This document shows positions 50,201 to 62,090 of a stretch of DNA of 64,000 nt, piece by piece. The notes beneath the pieces are model-generated. The model was not told the origin of the DNA, did not search any database, and worked only from the letters and a program-made list of their open reading frames with translations. Position numbers and translations under genes: made by a program. Source of the stretch: Rhizophagus irregularis (Eukaryota; Glomeromycota; Glomeromycetes; Glomerales; Glomeraceae); the NCBI RefSeq assembly GCF_026210795.1, contig NC_089438.1, positions 889,501 to 953,500 on the forward strand, written 5' to 3'. Position 1 is the stretch's first letter. Every line of letters begins with the position of its first letter.

Positions 50201-51588
50201 GAGTATATATTAAATAAATTAAATAAGCAAATAAAATATTTAATTTAATATTCAAAATATTTATATCTAACCTCATATAATCCATTTAAAAGTTGTTGAA
50301 GTAAGTTAAGGTCTACATTTTCTTTAATACTAATAAACTGATGAAATTTTTCATTCATTCTCCAACCAGTACAACCAATAAAATATGATGGAGGTACAGT
50401 TTCATCATGATGTCGTAAACATTTTAATATAGGTTTTCCATTACATTGAACTCCATCACGCATATATCGACATTCAGTTTTGTATGCAGCTAAATATTTA
50501 CTAAAATAAAAATAATAAGCAAATGATCGCTATTATGCACGACAAGGATTATTGTACAACTAAAAATAGTATAAAAGACCTTAAGTTTCCAAATACTTAC
50601 GCAAAAGTGTTATAATTCACGTTATCAGTTGATAACTCTTTACTCATTCTTAAACGTAAATCTGAGTTAGGATCTACCAACTTGTGTTCCATTTCCCGAA
50701 GTTCTGGACCTGCAAATTCACAAATATTTACTCCGTGGCATGTTCTATCTTTTTTAATTACAGCAATATCACCAAGATATGTACAAGTTGTTTTATTTTG
50801 GCCACAAGGCAAACCCATAGAATACTGAACCTTCAAAAATAATGAAATAATTAGTATTTTTAATATAATATATAATTTAAAATTAACTGATATTACATCT
50901 TCAAATGCCATTTCTATATTTTGCCACCCTTCAACATGATAAATTACTGCAGTTCCTTCTTCACTAGTTGGTGGGTATTCTAATGGAGTTAATGAGTGAA
51001 TTATCGTTTTAACTGTGATATTTTTTGTAATATATATTTCTGTATTATCTTCCTGTTTAATTAAGAATATATTTATATAATTGAAATTTTTTATTATTAT
51101 AATATATTTACTTTATGAATATACACGTAAAAAGCAAGTTTACCTCCGAAACAAGATCTTCTTCATAGATGATATCTTCTTTATTAACAAAATTAGTATA
51201 AGACATGTTTATTTCACAGTGAAAAGTCATCTGTTTAACACGAAAACAATAAATGGTATTTAAACGCGTGAAAAAAAATTTTTCTCTTTCTTTATTTTAC
51301 TGTATATCGTGTATAACTGACCAGATTATCAGATCATAAGATGATTTTATACTATATATATACTAGTATTAGTTTCACAAATCATGCTGTATAAACTAAT
51401 TTCGAAAGTTGTCAAGTGATCATACACATCATCAATTTAATATCATACAGTACTCAGTTGGTTGATCCGACTCTACAACTTTCCGTATCACTCTTGTGAT
51501 AACTATACCGTATGAAAATTAACACCATACATACCATACATTGACCACCATACATACATACATAGGATTCCATACTGTACTTGTTTTC
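47239..51588 (-). mobile_element. DDE transposon with terminal inverted repeats
   Basis: The segment 47239-47392 is an inverted copy of 51436-51588. Both contain AAAACAAGTACAGTATGGAA, a TATGTATGTATGTATGGTG array and GTTGTAGAGTCGGATCAACC followed by AACTGAGTA. Between them is one complete multi-exon transposase gene and nothing else, which is the layout of an autonomous DNA transposon. The TATGTA-rich DNA outside both repeats may also belong to it. I could not find a target duplication, so the true outer ends may lie up to a few hundred bases farther out (about 46990 and 51780). Confidence 0.75.
47750..51206 (-). CDS. DDE transposase (MULE-like), 13 exons, intact
   Basis: Minus-strand exons: 51144-51206, 50897-51052, 50601-50830, 50272-50500, 50128-50197, 49790-50071, 49467-49661, 49219-49380, 48837-49107, 48595-48722, 48360-48534, 48173-48294 and 47750-48081. 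All are GT-AG and in phase, giving 804 residues; an in-frame ATG at 51230 would add eight. The N-terminal half has Cys/His-rich segments (GLPCGQNKTTCTYLGD, CRYMRDGVQCNGKPILKCLRHH) and a family motif GIHTHPPPPPNQVP. The RNase H-like core shows Asp438 (FQIDLSFKRV), Asp514 or Asp516 (CIIADLDYAQAKG) and Glu633 (TNVAESAHALSN), a plausible DDE triad. The C-terminus is basic, then a coiled coil (residues about 750-800, alternating Glu/Arg/Leu). I recall close relatives only from Glomeromycotina; the assignment to the MULE group is tentative. For exon 8 end and exon 6 of the list, the acceptor at 50072-50073 is chosen because the nearer AG at 50043 breaks the frame. Confidence 0.85.
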
Positions 51589-53325
51589 TATATAATCTCA
51601 TTCTTTAAAATATGAAAATAAAAATTTAAACATAATTATGTGTTGTTTCACTAATAAAAAAATTTAAATCATACTATCATACATACATATTATTATAATA
51701 TATATTGTGATAAGTATATATGTACCATAAAAAAATCATACATACAAAGTAAAATTCCACAAACATACTAATATTATATATAATCGAATATTCAGACCCC
51801 AGAAATATAGACTTTTCGTGCGTAGGTAGATTTCTTTTGATCCTTTTTATCTCTTTTAACATTCGCTAATTACCCCTATTATTTTTTAAAAAAAAGATAA
51901 GTAAAATATAACTGACCATTTATAATTGTAAGACCTTGGGACCGGAGAGATCAATAATCATGACTATCCTTAGTTACTCACTTATTTGTACTTCCAAAAC
52001 ACTCATACTGAATTTTGAAAAAAGTATTGATAACAGAAAAATGGGGAAAAATAATATTAAAAATATTGTCTAAGTGAGATAAATATATTGCATGTCTCCG
52101 TTATTTGATTTAGGTGCTCCTAAAAGTATAAATACGATCAACATAATTTAGCGTGATGCACGAAATCTATGAAAAGATATAAATAAGCAAACCATTTCTT
52201 AACAAAGAAAAAAAAATAAAACAATCAAAAAAAAAAAAAAAGAAATAAAGCTTTTCACATAAATCAGACTTTTTAAAATCAATTATCCTTCAAATTTCCT
52301 AAACATAATAAATCAGACTGAAGTTATAAAAGTTTTACATATGTTTGGAAATTAAACTATTGTTTAACCATATAAAAATTTTTTAGAAAATTGATCTATA
52401 TGTCAAAGTTCTTCCCGGAAATTTTTTTATAGGTAAACAAGTTAACAGGAAGTCCTAAATAAATCCATTTGAGGCATTTGAGGCAATATCTTAAAAATTA
52501 GAAATAGTAATAATAACTGGTTATTTATTGTTATAAAATATTCATATAAACTAAGTAGTTAAAAATTTTTCATTTATTGCTTCTTGTTTATATATTAAAA
52601 TTTAATAATATTATTGTTATGGTTATTATTTATTAATTTCAATCATATTAATCATTCTTGATTTGTCTTGCGTAATTATTAATTAGGAACAGTTTTATCA
52701 TTTTGTTTTTTTTTAAAAAAATAATAAAATAATAAAATAATAATAATTAATTTTTTAATTATTAGACTTTGGTAATAATTAATATTAAATAAATAATTTT
52801 TGTGAAAAAAATTTGTCTAACTTTTTCTAATTTCTCGAGCACACCAAATTTCCCATTAATTGGCTGATCATGATCATATAAAATAATAATAGAATATTTT
52901 ATTAATAAAAAATTGTTTCTTAAAGTTTAAGAAAATAGATTTTCTTTGAATATAATCAATTTGTTAGTCATACATGACACATATGCATGAATTATAGTTC
53001 AAAAAAAGTTATAATAAAGAATGCTATATAAGTAAATCGAATTTTTTTTTCTTGTTTTGCATTGTTCGCGCCTCAAATGATAAATTTCAACTAATTATTC
53101 ATTCAAATGTTATTTATAGTCACAATTGGAAATTTAAATCATCATGGACTTTATATTCTATTTTTAATTTAATGATATTATATTCATTACATAGACAACT
53201 ATGTTTCCTAACAATTCGATAATAAGGAATTGGATCAAAAACGTGATGTATTTGGCATGTGAACATCTTTGGTAATGTAACTTACTATTTAAAATTTTAA
53301 ATAAAAAAAAATTAATTTAACACAG
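51589..53325. other. Gene-free stretch
   Basis: Starts with TACATACATA-type repeats that may belong to the transposon end. The remainder is AT-rich DNA with no supportable gene. Confidence 0.5.
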
Positions 53326-54035
53326 CAACATGCCGAACCCAACCTGGAACTAAAAAGATGAAAAAAAAAATTATTTAGCGAAAAAATACTGACAAAAAAA
53401 AGGTAAATACAAGACTGATCAGATGAAAAAAAAATCAGTAATAATAATTAATCTAAAGAAAAATACAAAATGAAGTGAAAAATTTTTTTTGATTTTTACC
53501 GTCATAATGCGAAAACTATTAAACCCGATCTGGACAATAATCAATAAAAAATAGTTAAATAAAAAATGAAAGGAAAATACAGAACTTGGCGCTTACTGTA
53601 GTACGCAGTAACTCGCCAAACCCGATCTGTATATATAAAAAGATAAAAAAAATAAATAATAATTTAAATAGTAAAAAAAAATTATGAAATAAACAAAAGA
53701 AATCTATGCAGAATCTGTCCTAAAAAGATAAAACCACAAAATAGTAAAAAATGATTATTTGATAAAATAATGATCCAAACCTAAAGAAGAAAAGAATGAA
53801 AATAAAAAAAATGAAAACCAGTCAGTCTTAAAAAACTGGAAAGAAGAAAAGGGGAAAAAAAAGATTAGAAATTCAAATTTAAGAAACTGGTAAGAAGGAA
53901 GAAAAAAAATATTAGTAAAAAATCTGGTCTCAAAAAACTATTTTATTCTATTCCGGTTCCTTTTGGAACTGGATCTTTTTTTATTTTTTTTTATTAAGCA
54001 AAAAAAAAAAGAATCCGGTACTTACCATCTTACCG
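53326..54035. repeat. A-rich degenerate repeat
   Basis: Repeated variants of a theme: a short GC-containing word (AACCCGATCTG, TCTGTCCTAAAAAG, AAAAAACTGGAA) followed by long A-rich runs with GAT or GAA. The plus strand at 33650-34090 shows the same theme. No coding content. Confidence 0.55.
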
Positions 54036-54259
54036 TCTTACCGTGGTAATTCTCCAGGTTACATAATTTTTGAGTGGTCGATTTTATATTATTATCTGCT
54101 AGAATGTAAATCATTTTTAATAAGAGCGTTTAACATCCCGTATCATGTTTTATATCATCTAAAGATTACGAATTAAGATTCATGATGAAATTAATAAAAA
54201 AATTATATTTTCATGATTGCATGATTAATAATTTTATAAAAGTGATATTTCTATCATTT

Positions 54260-54381
54260 TCAGCAAAATGGTTTCGGCGAAATGGCCCTTCGGCGAAATG
54301 GCTTCGGCGAAATTGGTTTTGGCGAAATGTCCTTTCGGCGAAATGGATGATTCGGCGAAATGGCTTTCGGCAAAACGTACC
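54260..54381. repeat. Palindromic minisatellite, TTTCGGCGAAATGG type
   Basis: About eight copies of a 12-17 bp unit whose core TTTCGGCGAAA is an exact inverted repeat (TTTCG/CGAAA around GC-rich centre). Units vary by small insertions such as CCC or GATGA. Both overlapping frames remain open and encode SAKW/RRN-type repeats (54182-54385 and 54268-54465), which are by-products of the repeat. It is a sharp GC island within AT-rich DNA. Confidence 0.85.
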
Positions 54382-54734
54382 GTAACCCATCTAAAGATCT
54401 TGGTCAAATCTAAAAATCAAATTTTAAAATTGATTAGTAATCAAAATATATTTCATACTTGCTAACGTGTCAACCCAGAACCCAGATTGCATTGGTATGT
54501 TTTTAATAATTATTTTTCATATTTTCTTTAGCATTATTCAAATACTAATTACTTTTTTTTTCTAAAAAAAACAATTAAAGTACTTTTGTTTCCCTTTAGG
54601 TTTAATTAATATTAGTAATCAAGAAAAAAGGACGTGAGAGAATCATGTGACCACTTACAAGAATCCACAGCCTGATCCAACCCAATAAAGTTAGGAAAAA
54701 TTTTAAGAAAAAATATCAGTAAAGCAATAATTTG

Positions 54735-55408
54735 AAATTAGGTAATTTTTATTCCAAAATTTCCAATTTTTTGAGTTAAAAGACAATAAATTTTTTGCTT
54801 AAAAAAAAAAATTAATCATTATGGCGTGATAGTTTGACAGTGAATTTGTTTAATACTTTTATAATGATATATAAATTGGTCAGTCTTTTAGGATCATGCT
54901 AATTCTGACGGACTGATATTTTTCGTTAATGGCTAGATATTAAATTCTTTTAATATTAAATTAATTATTTTAACAAGCTTTAAAATCAAAACATTAGTGT
55001 AGACGTTTAAATTATTTTTGTTTCCACAGAAAAAAACAATTTCAGTACAACAGACGTTTAAACTATATATATTATCATGATCTTACCTGAAGTCTGAACG
55101 ACGCGATAACTACTATTTAAAGGTTTGCTTCAAATTGAGTTTCACTAGTTATTTCACTTTCTAGTACATCTTCAGTTATGTGTTATTTTCTTATTTAAGA
55201 CAATTTAAGTCATTGAGCTTCAGATTTTATCTTTATTTATGAAGACATTTAAAATGTTTGGAAATACATAGAATAAATTATTACCAGATGATATTATCTA
55301 ATTTAATTATGGCTAATTTATAATGATGATTTTTTATTAATTATTAAATATAACAATTTAAATTTTATTTTAACCAATATACCCATAAAAAGATAACAGT
55401 AATAATAA
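54735..55408. repeat. Segmental duplication A, copy 2
   Basis: Partner of 21396-22270, same orientation, lacking the 153-bp MITE. The site equivalent to the insertion reads TTTTTATTAATTATTAAATA near 55332-55351. It also lacks a short CTTGCTCC-containing insert present near 21885 in copy 1. Confidence 0.85.
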
Positions 55409-55710
55409 AGTCATAATTTTTGAGTTTTGTAAGTGTTCGCATACCCAACCTTATTGGAACTAGTAGTGACTGTAGTGTTGCCTGATCGTTTATATTGTTT
55501 TCAGTTGCTATTCACATTCCCGAGAAAAAATGTCCATAATGTATTTCTGGAATAATTTTTCCAGTAGTAAGAGAGTTGTATTATAACTTTTGGTTTGACT
55601 TTAGCGTTTGGTCATAAATTACAAGTGTTAAAAAAAAATATTTGAGTATAAAAAAAGGGTTGACTTATTTTTTTATATGTTTATTATCCCTCGTATATGA
55701 GATTACGAAT

Positions 55711-56373
55711 TGATAATAATAAATTAACTAAAATTGTTTGCTAAAATTTATATAATGAGATTATTAAAGTTAATAATTTCTAACCCAGACCTGTAATAAA
55801 TAAACTACTTAAATGAAATCATTATATTACTTAGTAGGCATTGAAAAGAATGGCTGGACTTTTCTTTGAATATAAAATCATAAAATTAAATTGGATGATT
55901 TAGTTATTAATTATTATCATGTAAAAAATTGCTTTACTTGAATGAGTTATCACTATAAATTTCGTTATCATATGACTTTTCCCTTTTTGCCGATCCGGAA
56001 TTGCGAATATGATGAATATGGTAATAAACAAAAATTATCATGAACTCTAATTTTACAGTTACAAAATTTTTGATTAATTATGGGAATAACAAATAAATAT
56101 TTATGAAATTAAAATCAAATAATTCATCGTTATACTAAAGTACTATTCGGAAAAAATTTTTTGGTCATTAGTTATTATACATTTGTAATTAGCAGAAATA
56201 AAAATGAATAGATTTGTAAAAAAAAAAAAATTCTTTTTTTTACATTTGACTTTAATCAATTGAACTAAATATAGTTTGATATATAAATTAAAATCTATTT
56301 TCACAAGTTAAATCATCAAAACATTAAACGCGATTAAACAAGCGGTACGTACTAAAAGTTGAATTGTTATTAC
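55711..56373. repeat. Segmental duplication B, copy 2
   Basis: Partner of 36868-37648, same orientation, shortened by several small deletions. It lies about 300 bp after duplication A copy 2 and about 470 bp before the intact F-box gene, so the region upstream of that gene is built from pieces found at two other places in the window. Confidence 0.85.
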
Positions 56374-56738
56374 ATAAACTGTAGTCTTCATAACATCTGT
56401 CCAACTTTTCATTTAAATTAACTTATAAATTACGGTACTTTGTTTTTTAGTTGAATTACAACTGTTAAAACTTAAAATCCTTTATTTGTCTAATTACATT
56501 TTCGCTAAGCTTATTCTTTCATTGTCACATGACTCGCATCGAAAAAAATTTTGGCTTATCAAATTGATTATCCGGAACTTTTCGGATGCACTTATTAATC
56601 ACATGCATCGTGTAACAATTTTATCATTAATTTTGACCACATGAACGAATTTTAATTGATTTAACAAAAATGTTGTCACACAATAATGAAACAATTAATG
56701 CAGTGTTCATCAGAAAGCTCCGAATGTACGGATGTTTA

Positions 56739-56747
56739 AATATAAAG
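56739..56747 (+). promoter_or_regulatory. TATA-like box
   Basis: AATATAAAG, 95 bp before the F-box ATG at 56842, identical to the element before the gene at 40338. Confidence 0.4.
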
Positions 56748-56841
56748 TCACCCATTTAGTAAAGTTCATAAATACTAAATACTAAATACCAAAAAAAAAG
56801 AAAAAATATTTCTTTTTTTTTTGAAATAATAAAACAATAAA

Positions 56842-58305
56842 ATGGCATATCGACTTCCAGCTGATTGTTTAAATGAAATTTTTGAATATTTAGAGTTAGA
56901 TAGATTCACTCTACACTCATGTCTGTTAGTTAATCATCTTTGGTGTGAACTTTCTGTTAGAATTTTATGGAGGAATACTTTGAATATCAAATTTGATTAT
57001 AAACATTCATTTAAAATAGAATCGTCAATTCTTAGTACATTAATTGCTTGTCTTCCTAATGAATCAAAAAAGCTATTGCATGATAATAAAATTTTTATTT
57101 CAACACCCACTTCAAACCCATTGTTGTTTAATTATGCATCATTTTGCAAAACTCTTTCAATTTATGAGATTAATAGGATGATTGATAGTGTCCTCAAAAA
57201 TAAGCCATCATTAGATTCAAAATATAAAAATAGTTTAGTTGCAAATGAAATTATCAAAATGTTTGCAAGTCAAATTTCTTCATTGAAAAAATTGACTTAT
57301 CATCATACTTTTTATTATAATCTTAATGTTTCTTTCCCTCATTTTCCCGGAGCAAGAGATCTTTTAGAATTATGTTGTAGTTCAGATCTTTCTTCAGATT
57401 TTTTTTATCAATTATCTCAAATATGTCATAATTTACAATCTATTTCTATAGATTTTTATGATAGTTCTACAAACGAGTTAAAAGAATTAATTTCTTCACA
57501 GAATAATTTAAAAAATTTAAATTTATCAGCTTTTAATGGAAGTTGGGCAGATATTATACCTTCTTTAACAAAGCATTCTCATACAATAACAAAATTAAAA
57601 CTTTATAGTGATGATAGTAATTCATTCTCATTTGTTAGTTCATTCCCAAATTTACAAGAATTAATAATCTCATCCTTTGATGGAGTATTTGAAGATTTTA
57701 AAAAATTACAATATGTTAATTTTTCAAAATTACAAATTTTAAAAATTCCTTATGAATGTCCAAAACCTGAGTATTTAATGAAATTTTTAGAAAATAATGG
57801 AAAGAGTCTTAAAAAATTTTATATAGGTGGAAGTAACAAAGCTTTAAGGTTATCTATTGCTAAATTTTGTCCAAACCTTAAAAGTCTTTTCATAATATTT
57901 AAAAATGGTGAGCTAGAGGTACTAAAAACCATACTTACCAGTTGTCAATACTTAGAAAGTATTAAAATTTGGTGTGGTAAAGATTATTTATCTGAAAAAG
58001 AAGTATTAGAAACTGTTGCAAAATATTCACCAATTAATTTTTGTGAATTAAAAATACACCATATTACTACAAATTCGGATGCATCTCCGGATGATTTGGA
58101 ATCATTCTTTATAAGCTGGGAAAGAAGAACACCAAAAAAATTACTCTCATTTATAATTATTGATGATATGGAAATTTATTATGGTTATAGTTTTGAAATT
58201 TTAGAAATAATAGAAAAATATGAAGATTTAGGCATAATTGAATTTATAACTAAAAGTGAGGAGAAAGAAAACGAAGAAGAGGAGGAGTATTATGATTTTA
58301 ATTAA
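56842..58305 (+). CDS. F-box/LRR-like protein, intact
   Basis: Single exon, 487 residues. The N-terminal F-box spans about residues 3-45 (RLPADCLNEIFEYLELDRFT, then SCLLVNHLWCELSVRILWRN) and should bind Skp1 in an SCF ubiquitin ligase. The family linker follows (LIACLPNESKKLLHDNK, PLLFNYASFCKTLSIYEI). The C-terminal two thirds is a degenerate leucine-rich repeat region (LISSQNNLKNLNLS, SFPNLQELIIS, KFLENNGKSLKKFYI, LTSCQYLESIKIW), the presumed substrate-binding part. It closes with FFISWERRTPKKLLSFII and an acidic tail of Glu residues. No stop or shift interrupts it. It is the reference for the two pseudogenes at 10469 and 18628, which share its order of motifs. The ATG sits in an A-rich context (AATAAAATGG), and there is no closer upstream in-frame start. 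The substrate is unknown. Confidence 0.92.
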   Translation: MAYRLPADCLNEIFEYLELDRFTLHSCLLVNHLWCELSVRILWRNTLNIKFDYKHSFKIESSILSTLIACLPNESKKLLHDNKIFISTPTSNPLLFNYASFCKTLSIYEINRMIDSVLKNKPSLDSKYKNSLVANEIIKMFASQISSLKKLTYHHTFYYNLNVSFPHFPGARDLLELCCSSDLSSDFFYQLSQICHNLQSISIDFYDSSTNELKELISSQNNLKNLNLSAFNGSWADIIPSLTKHSHTITKLKLYSDDSNSFSFVSSFPNLQELIISSFDGVFEDFKKLQYVNFSKLQILKIPYECPKPEYLMKFLENNGKSLKKFYIGGSNKALRLSIAKFCPNLKSLFIIFKNGELEVLKTILTSCQYLESIKIWCGKDYLSEKEVLETVAKYSPINFCELKIHHITTNSDASPDDLESFFISWERRTPKKLLSFIIIDDMEIYYGYSFEILEIIEKYEDLGIIEFITKSEEKENEEEEEYYDFN

Positions 58306-61300
58306 CTTTATAATTATTTTGAAAATAGGCTTATTTTATTTAGGTAATCTTAGGATTTTAGTGATATTCTTATGTTTATTATTTTAAATGATTGAGATTT
58401 GAATAAGGAAACCCTGATTATTGGCAGTATTATTTATTAAAATGTTAAGATTAATATGAATGATTTTTAGATTTTTATTTTATTTGTTTTTTTTTTATTG
58501 CACCTTTATTTTTTATATTTTTAAATTTGCAAAAAATTGAACTTGTTTGAAGTTTTAAATTTTCTTACATAATAATAATAATTAATTACTAATGTTCCTA
58601 TTGTCACTATTTTCGAACTTGGTGTATTCTGTGAATTGCAAATCGACACAAAAAATAAAGATAAAAAGGTTATAAAAAATTAATATATTAAAAGTTATTG
58701 GATGGGAGTAAAAATATCAGTCACCCCACATCTGTCATAAGATTCGAATATACTATGATGCAAATTTGCTGATCGTCTTAACACAAGATACAATGCAAAG
58801 TCTAAATGATAGTTAGTATCATACTTACTAAACTGCACTATACTATATGACATCATAGGCTAGTATATCATACTAGTATCATACTCAATATCTATATCAT
58901 CCAGATTATCCGACACAACATGAGAAATAACCTTACTTAGAGACCTTCTAGAAACATGTCATGCTCCCCATGGAAATGATCTCTTGTTTCATAATAACAA
59001 TTCAAACGGTGTCTTGACATTGTTTATGAATATGATCAACACCTAATATGATCAACACCTAGGAAAAAATTTTGTTCAAATTTGGTGATGACAAGGTAAT
59101 CTCTGCTGATCATTTTTTTGTCTGCGAAGCTGATTTATGAATTTATGTTTTAGAAACAATACTCAAAAAATAGTCTTGTAGAGCAATCAATCTGTGTGAA
59201 GTAATAGATTTAGAGAACTGGAGGAAGTCAAAGACCCAGGTGAAGCAATGACTAAAGATGTGGATATTTTTTTCTTCTCAAATCTCTATCTATATCAATA
59301 ATATTGCAAACCACACTCTCTTATAAATAAATTATATATTTGTATAAATTTTATAGAAAAGCGGAGAGTAAATAATTTGATGTTGAATTGGGATTCTCAT
59401 TAAATGGCCACATAGGGTTTATATTACAATTTAAAGTATAACGCAGAATAATTTTTTTTATTGTTTAAGATATAATAATATAATAGTAATAAAAATATAA
59501 AGATTAATACAATTATAATCTTTTATGATCATAACAGTACTTTAGTTTTTTTCTTCGTTAGATCTAACTCCAAAGAGATAGACCTTAAAAAAAGACATCT
59601 CTGCAACCATATTTTTGAATTTCTAGATTTGAATAAGATGCTTAAAGTCAGTAATTTTGCAATTATTAGGGAGTGATCATTCAATATTCACTTACATTAT
59701 CAAGTTGTTCAATCCGTTTGTAAGTTTGTTTGAGTGATTCTAAAAATTGTTATTCAGTTCCTTTCAAATTTTTCTCGATTAAGTGATTCCTTAAACTGCC
59801 AACTGCACCAAAGCAAGATACCGTATCCGTATGCTGAAGTGAAGCGCCGGACCTTTTAATTAAATACACCATTCTACACGTGCAATGTCACCGTACAACA
59901 CAATAATGTAATAATCTTTCATTGAATATAAGAAAAGTTGGCTAAGTGCGTAACGTAAGATGGCAAAAATCACACAACTACGTTACCCTTGGATAGGGTA
60001 AAGCTGATAAAATTCCCACGCAGTAGGTGCTGTTTGAATACATCTATCTTTTCCAAACTGCCGCTATTCCAAGACCTGCGAGAGCTGTAAGTTACCACAT
60101 TCTCAGGAAGTTTGACAAACAGAGAAAATTTAACGCTATTTATTTTATTACGATACAGTACATCTATATTACATTTATTATTCACGAAACTTCTCGTATT
60201 TCCTGAGTTATTAGATAGTTTCTCAAATTGCTTGAAATGTTCCTTTCTAAATAATTTCTGATTGAAGTACTGGCGTTGCAGCAAATAATATTAATGGTAG
60301 ATAAAAACATAATGACGCGAATTTTTGGTTACTAAAAAAGCTTTTAACTACTAGAATGGAAAGGGTGTCAGAGGAAGATGGGCTAATTAAAAATTTTTGT
60401 GAAAGTGATAATTTAATAGTTTAAGAAAGTATAAGGGGTATACATATATACATATATATTTGTATACATTTATAAAATAGAATTGACCAGTGACTTCTTA
60501 TGATATTAAAAAATTGATTAACTTATCGGTAAAATAACTATGCGAAAAAGTGATTATTGCTCGCATGAAAAAATTCTCATGAAATATTGATTTGTTTTAA
60601 ATTAGCCAATCGGAAATCAAAAATTGTTGATAATCAAATAAATTAAAATATTTTAATGATATGTAAAACTTTAAGAGTATAATAAACGAATTATTTAAAA
60701 TATTAAACTTAAGAAATTAAGTAACGTAAATATAAATCATCACTGATAAAGTCATAAAAAGTATAATTTAATAAATTCAAAGTATGAAGAGTATGTATAG
60801 TATAATATAATAAAAGTAAGAATATCAAATATATAAATGTAAATATGTAAATTTTATTTTAACAAAGCGTAAATTTTTAAATTATTTTACTTTTTTATTA
60901 ATTTCCTTTTTTCTGATTTGTGAATAATATGAGGATCCGAATTTTCTTTTCCATCAGACCCTTGTCTAGTGCAACTAAATATTTAAGATACCAAGATTTT
61001 AGTATGCTGTGAAAAGTGACAATGAAACGAACTTTAAGAAACTATAAATAGTAAATAAATCAAATTTGGTATAATGTCTACATTTTTTGATGTAAAATTT
61101 AATATTTTAAAACAATTTATTTATTTATTTAAAGTTTTTTATAATAAATACTATAATTTGCTTTATTCATACCGATATCACACCCTTTGTTTTTCTATTT
61201 CAATTAAAATGCCATTTCGTAACATTTTATTCATTTACCCAACAAATTTCTTCCCACATGATTTTGTGGTGTCTAAATTTTGATTGGCTTATAACATTTA

Positions 61301-61684
61301 TCTTAGGGAGTTAGGACTATAAAATATAAAATATATTAAATTGATTTATTTTGAACTTGTTCATTTCTAATAAAATCATGACATTCGAATTATAATAAAT
61401 ATTTTTTAACCATAATTGACCATTTACAGTCATAATAAAACTCGTAGAGTTACAAAGAATGGGATAGTTATGTATTAGTTTAGCTTTGTATAGGTTAGCA
61501 AGGTTATAAAGTTGTGTAGTTAAATAGTTGCACTCAAAACAAATAAAGATTAGTCAATTGTATTATAAAGATTCTTTACATACAGTTTATAATAACAATA
61601 AGTTTTGAATAATAGTACTATTAAAGGTAATAGTAACCAAAGTAAAATCGAAGTTTTGAAGTCACGTGATTATATTATTACGTG
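58306..61684. other. Mostly gene-free stretch
   Basis: No gene is firmly supported. ATCATACT-type words recur at about 58820-58910. A TATACATA microsatellite lies at 60440-60470. One doubtful open frame at 59970-60284 is listed separately. The flank 61650-61690 leads into the inverted-repeat element. Confidence 0.5.
59970..60284 (-). CDS. Doubtful open frame, 104 residues
   Basis: The frame has more balanced composition than most frames here, and the DNA is a little richer in GC than its flanks. The product is basic and polar (KEHFKQFEKLSNNSGNTRSF, later YSSRRSWNSGSLEKIDVFKQ) with no domain I recognise. Possibly a relic or an exon of a larger gene. No splice sites, TATA element or relative in the window support it. 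Confidence 0.2.
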   Translation of the reverse strand: MLQRQYFNQKLFRKEHFKQFEKLSNNSGNTRSFVNNKCNIDVLYRNKINSVKFSLFVKLPENVVTYSSRRSWNSGSLEKIDVFKQHLLRGNFISFTLSKGNVVV

Positions 61685-61939
61685 ACAGTCGTATGGCAAG
61701 CGGTAGTGGTCAAAAGTGCGTAGCAAAACATAGCGTGTACACGCTACAAAACATAGCGTATACACGTTATATTTCACGGCGGGTTACCCCTGTTCTGTTG
61801 GGTTAACCTGTCAATTTCAGGGGTAACCCGCCATAAAAAGCAACGTGTATACGCTACATAATTTAACGCGTATGCGCTTTATATTATAACGGTTTATTAA
61901 TTTATTTTGGACCAAATTTTAAATTATTAAGGGATCGAA

Positions 61940-62090
61940 TACCTGCCGTTTCAAATATCAGGTACCCGCCATTCTACATATCAGGTACCCGCCGCTTCAC
62001 ATATCGGGTACCTGCCGCTTCACATATCGGTACCCGCCGTTTCACATATCGGGTACCCGCCATTTTACATATCGGGTACCTGCCATTTAA
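61940..62090. repeat. GGGTACCCGCC tandem array, left
   Basis: About seven variants of a 20-22 bp unit, ATATCGGGTACCCGCCGTTTC with CGCTTCAC or CATTTTAC variants. Each unit has the palindrome GGGTACCC or the broken form GGGTACCTG. The array is in the same orientation as its partner at 63335-63500, although it lies inside an inverted-repeat element. Confidence 0.85.

Noticed and set aside
54182-54465. SAKW-repeat proteins of 65-67 residues
   Set aside because: Two frames are open over the same palindromic minisatellite, so the coding appearance comes from the repeat.
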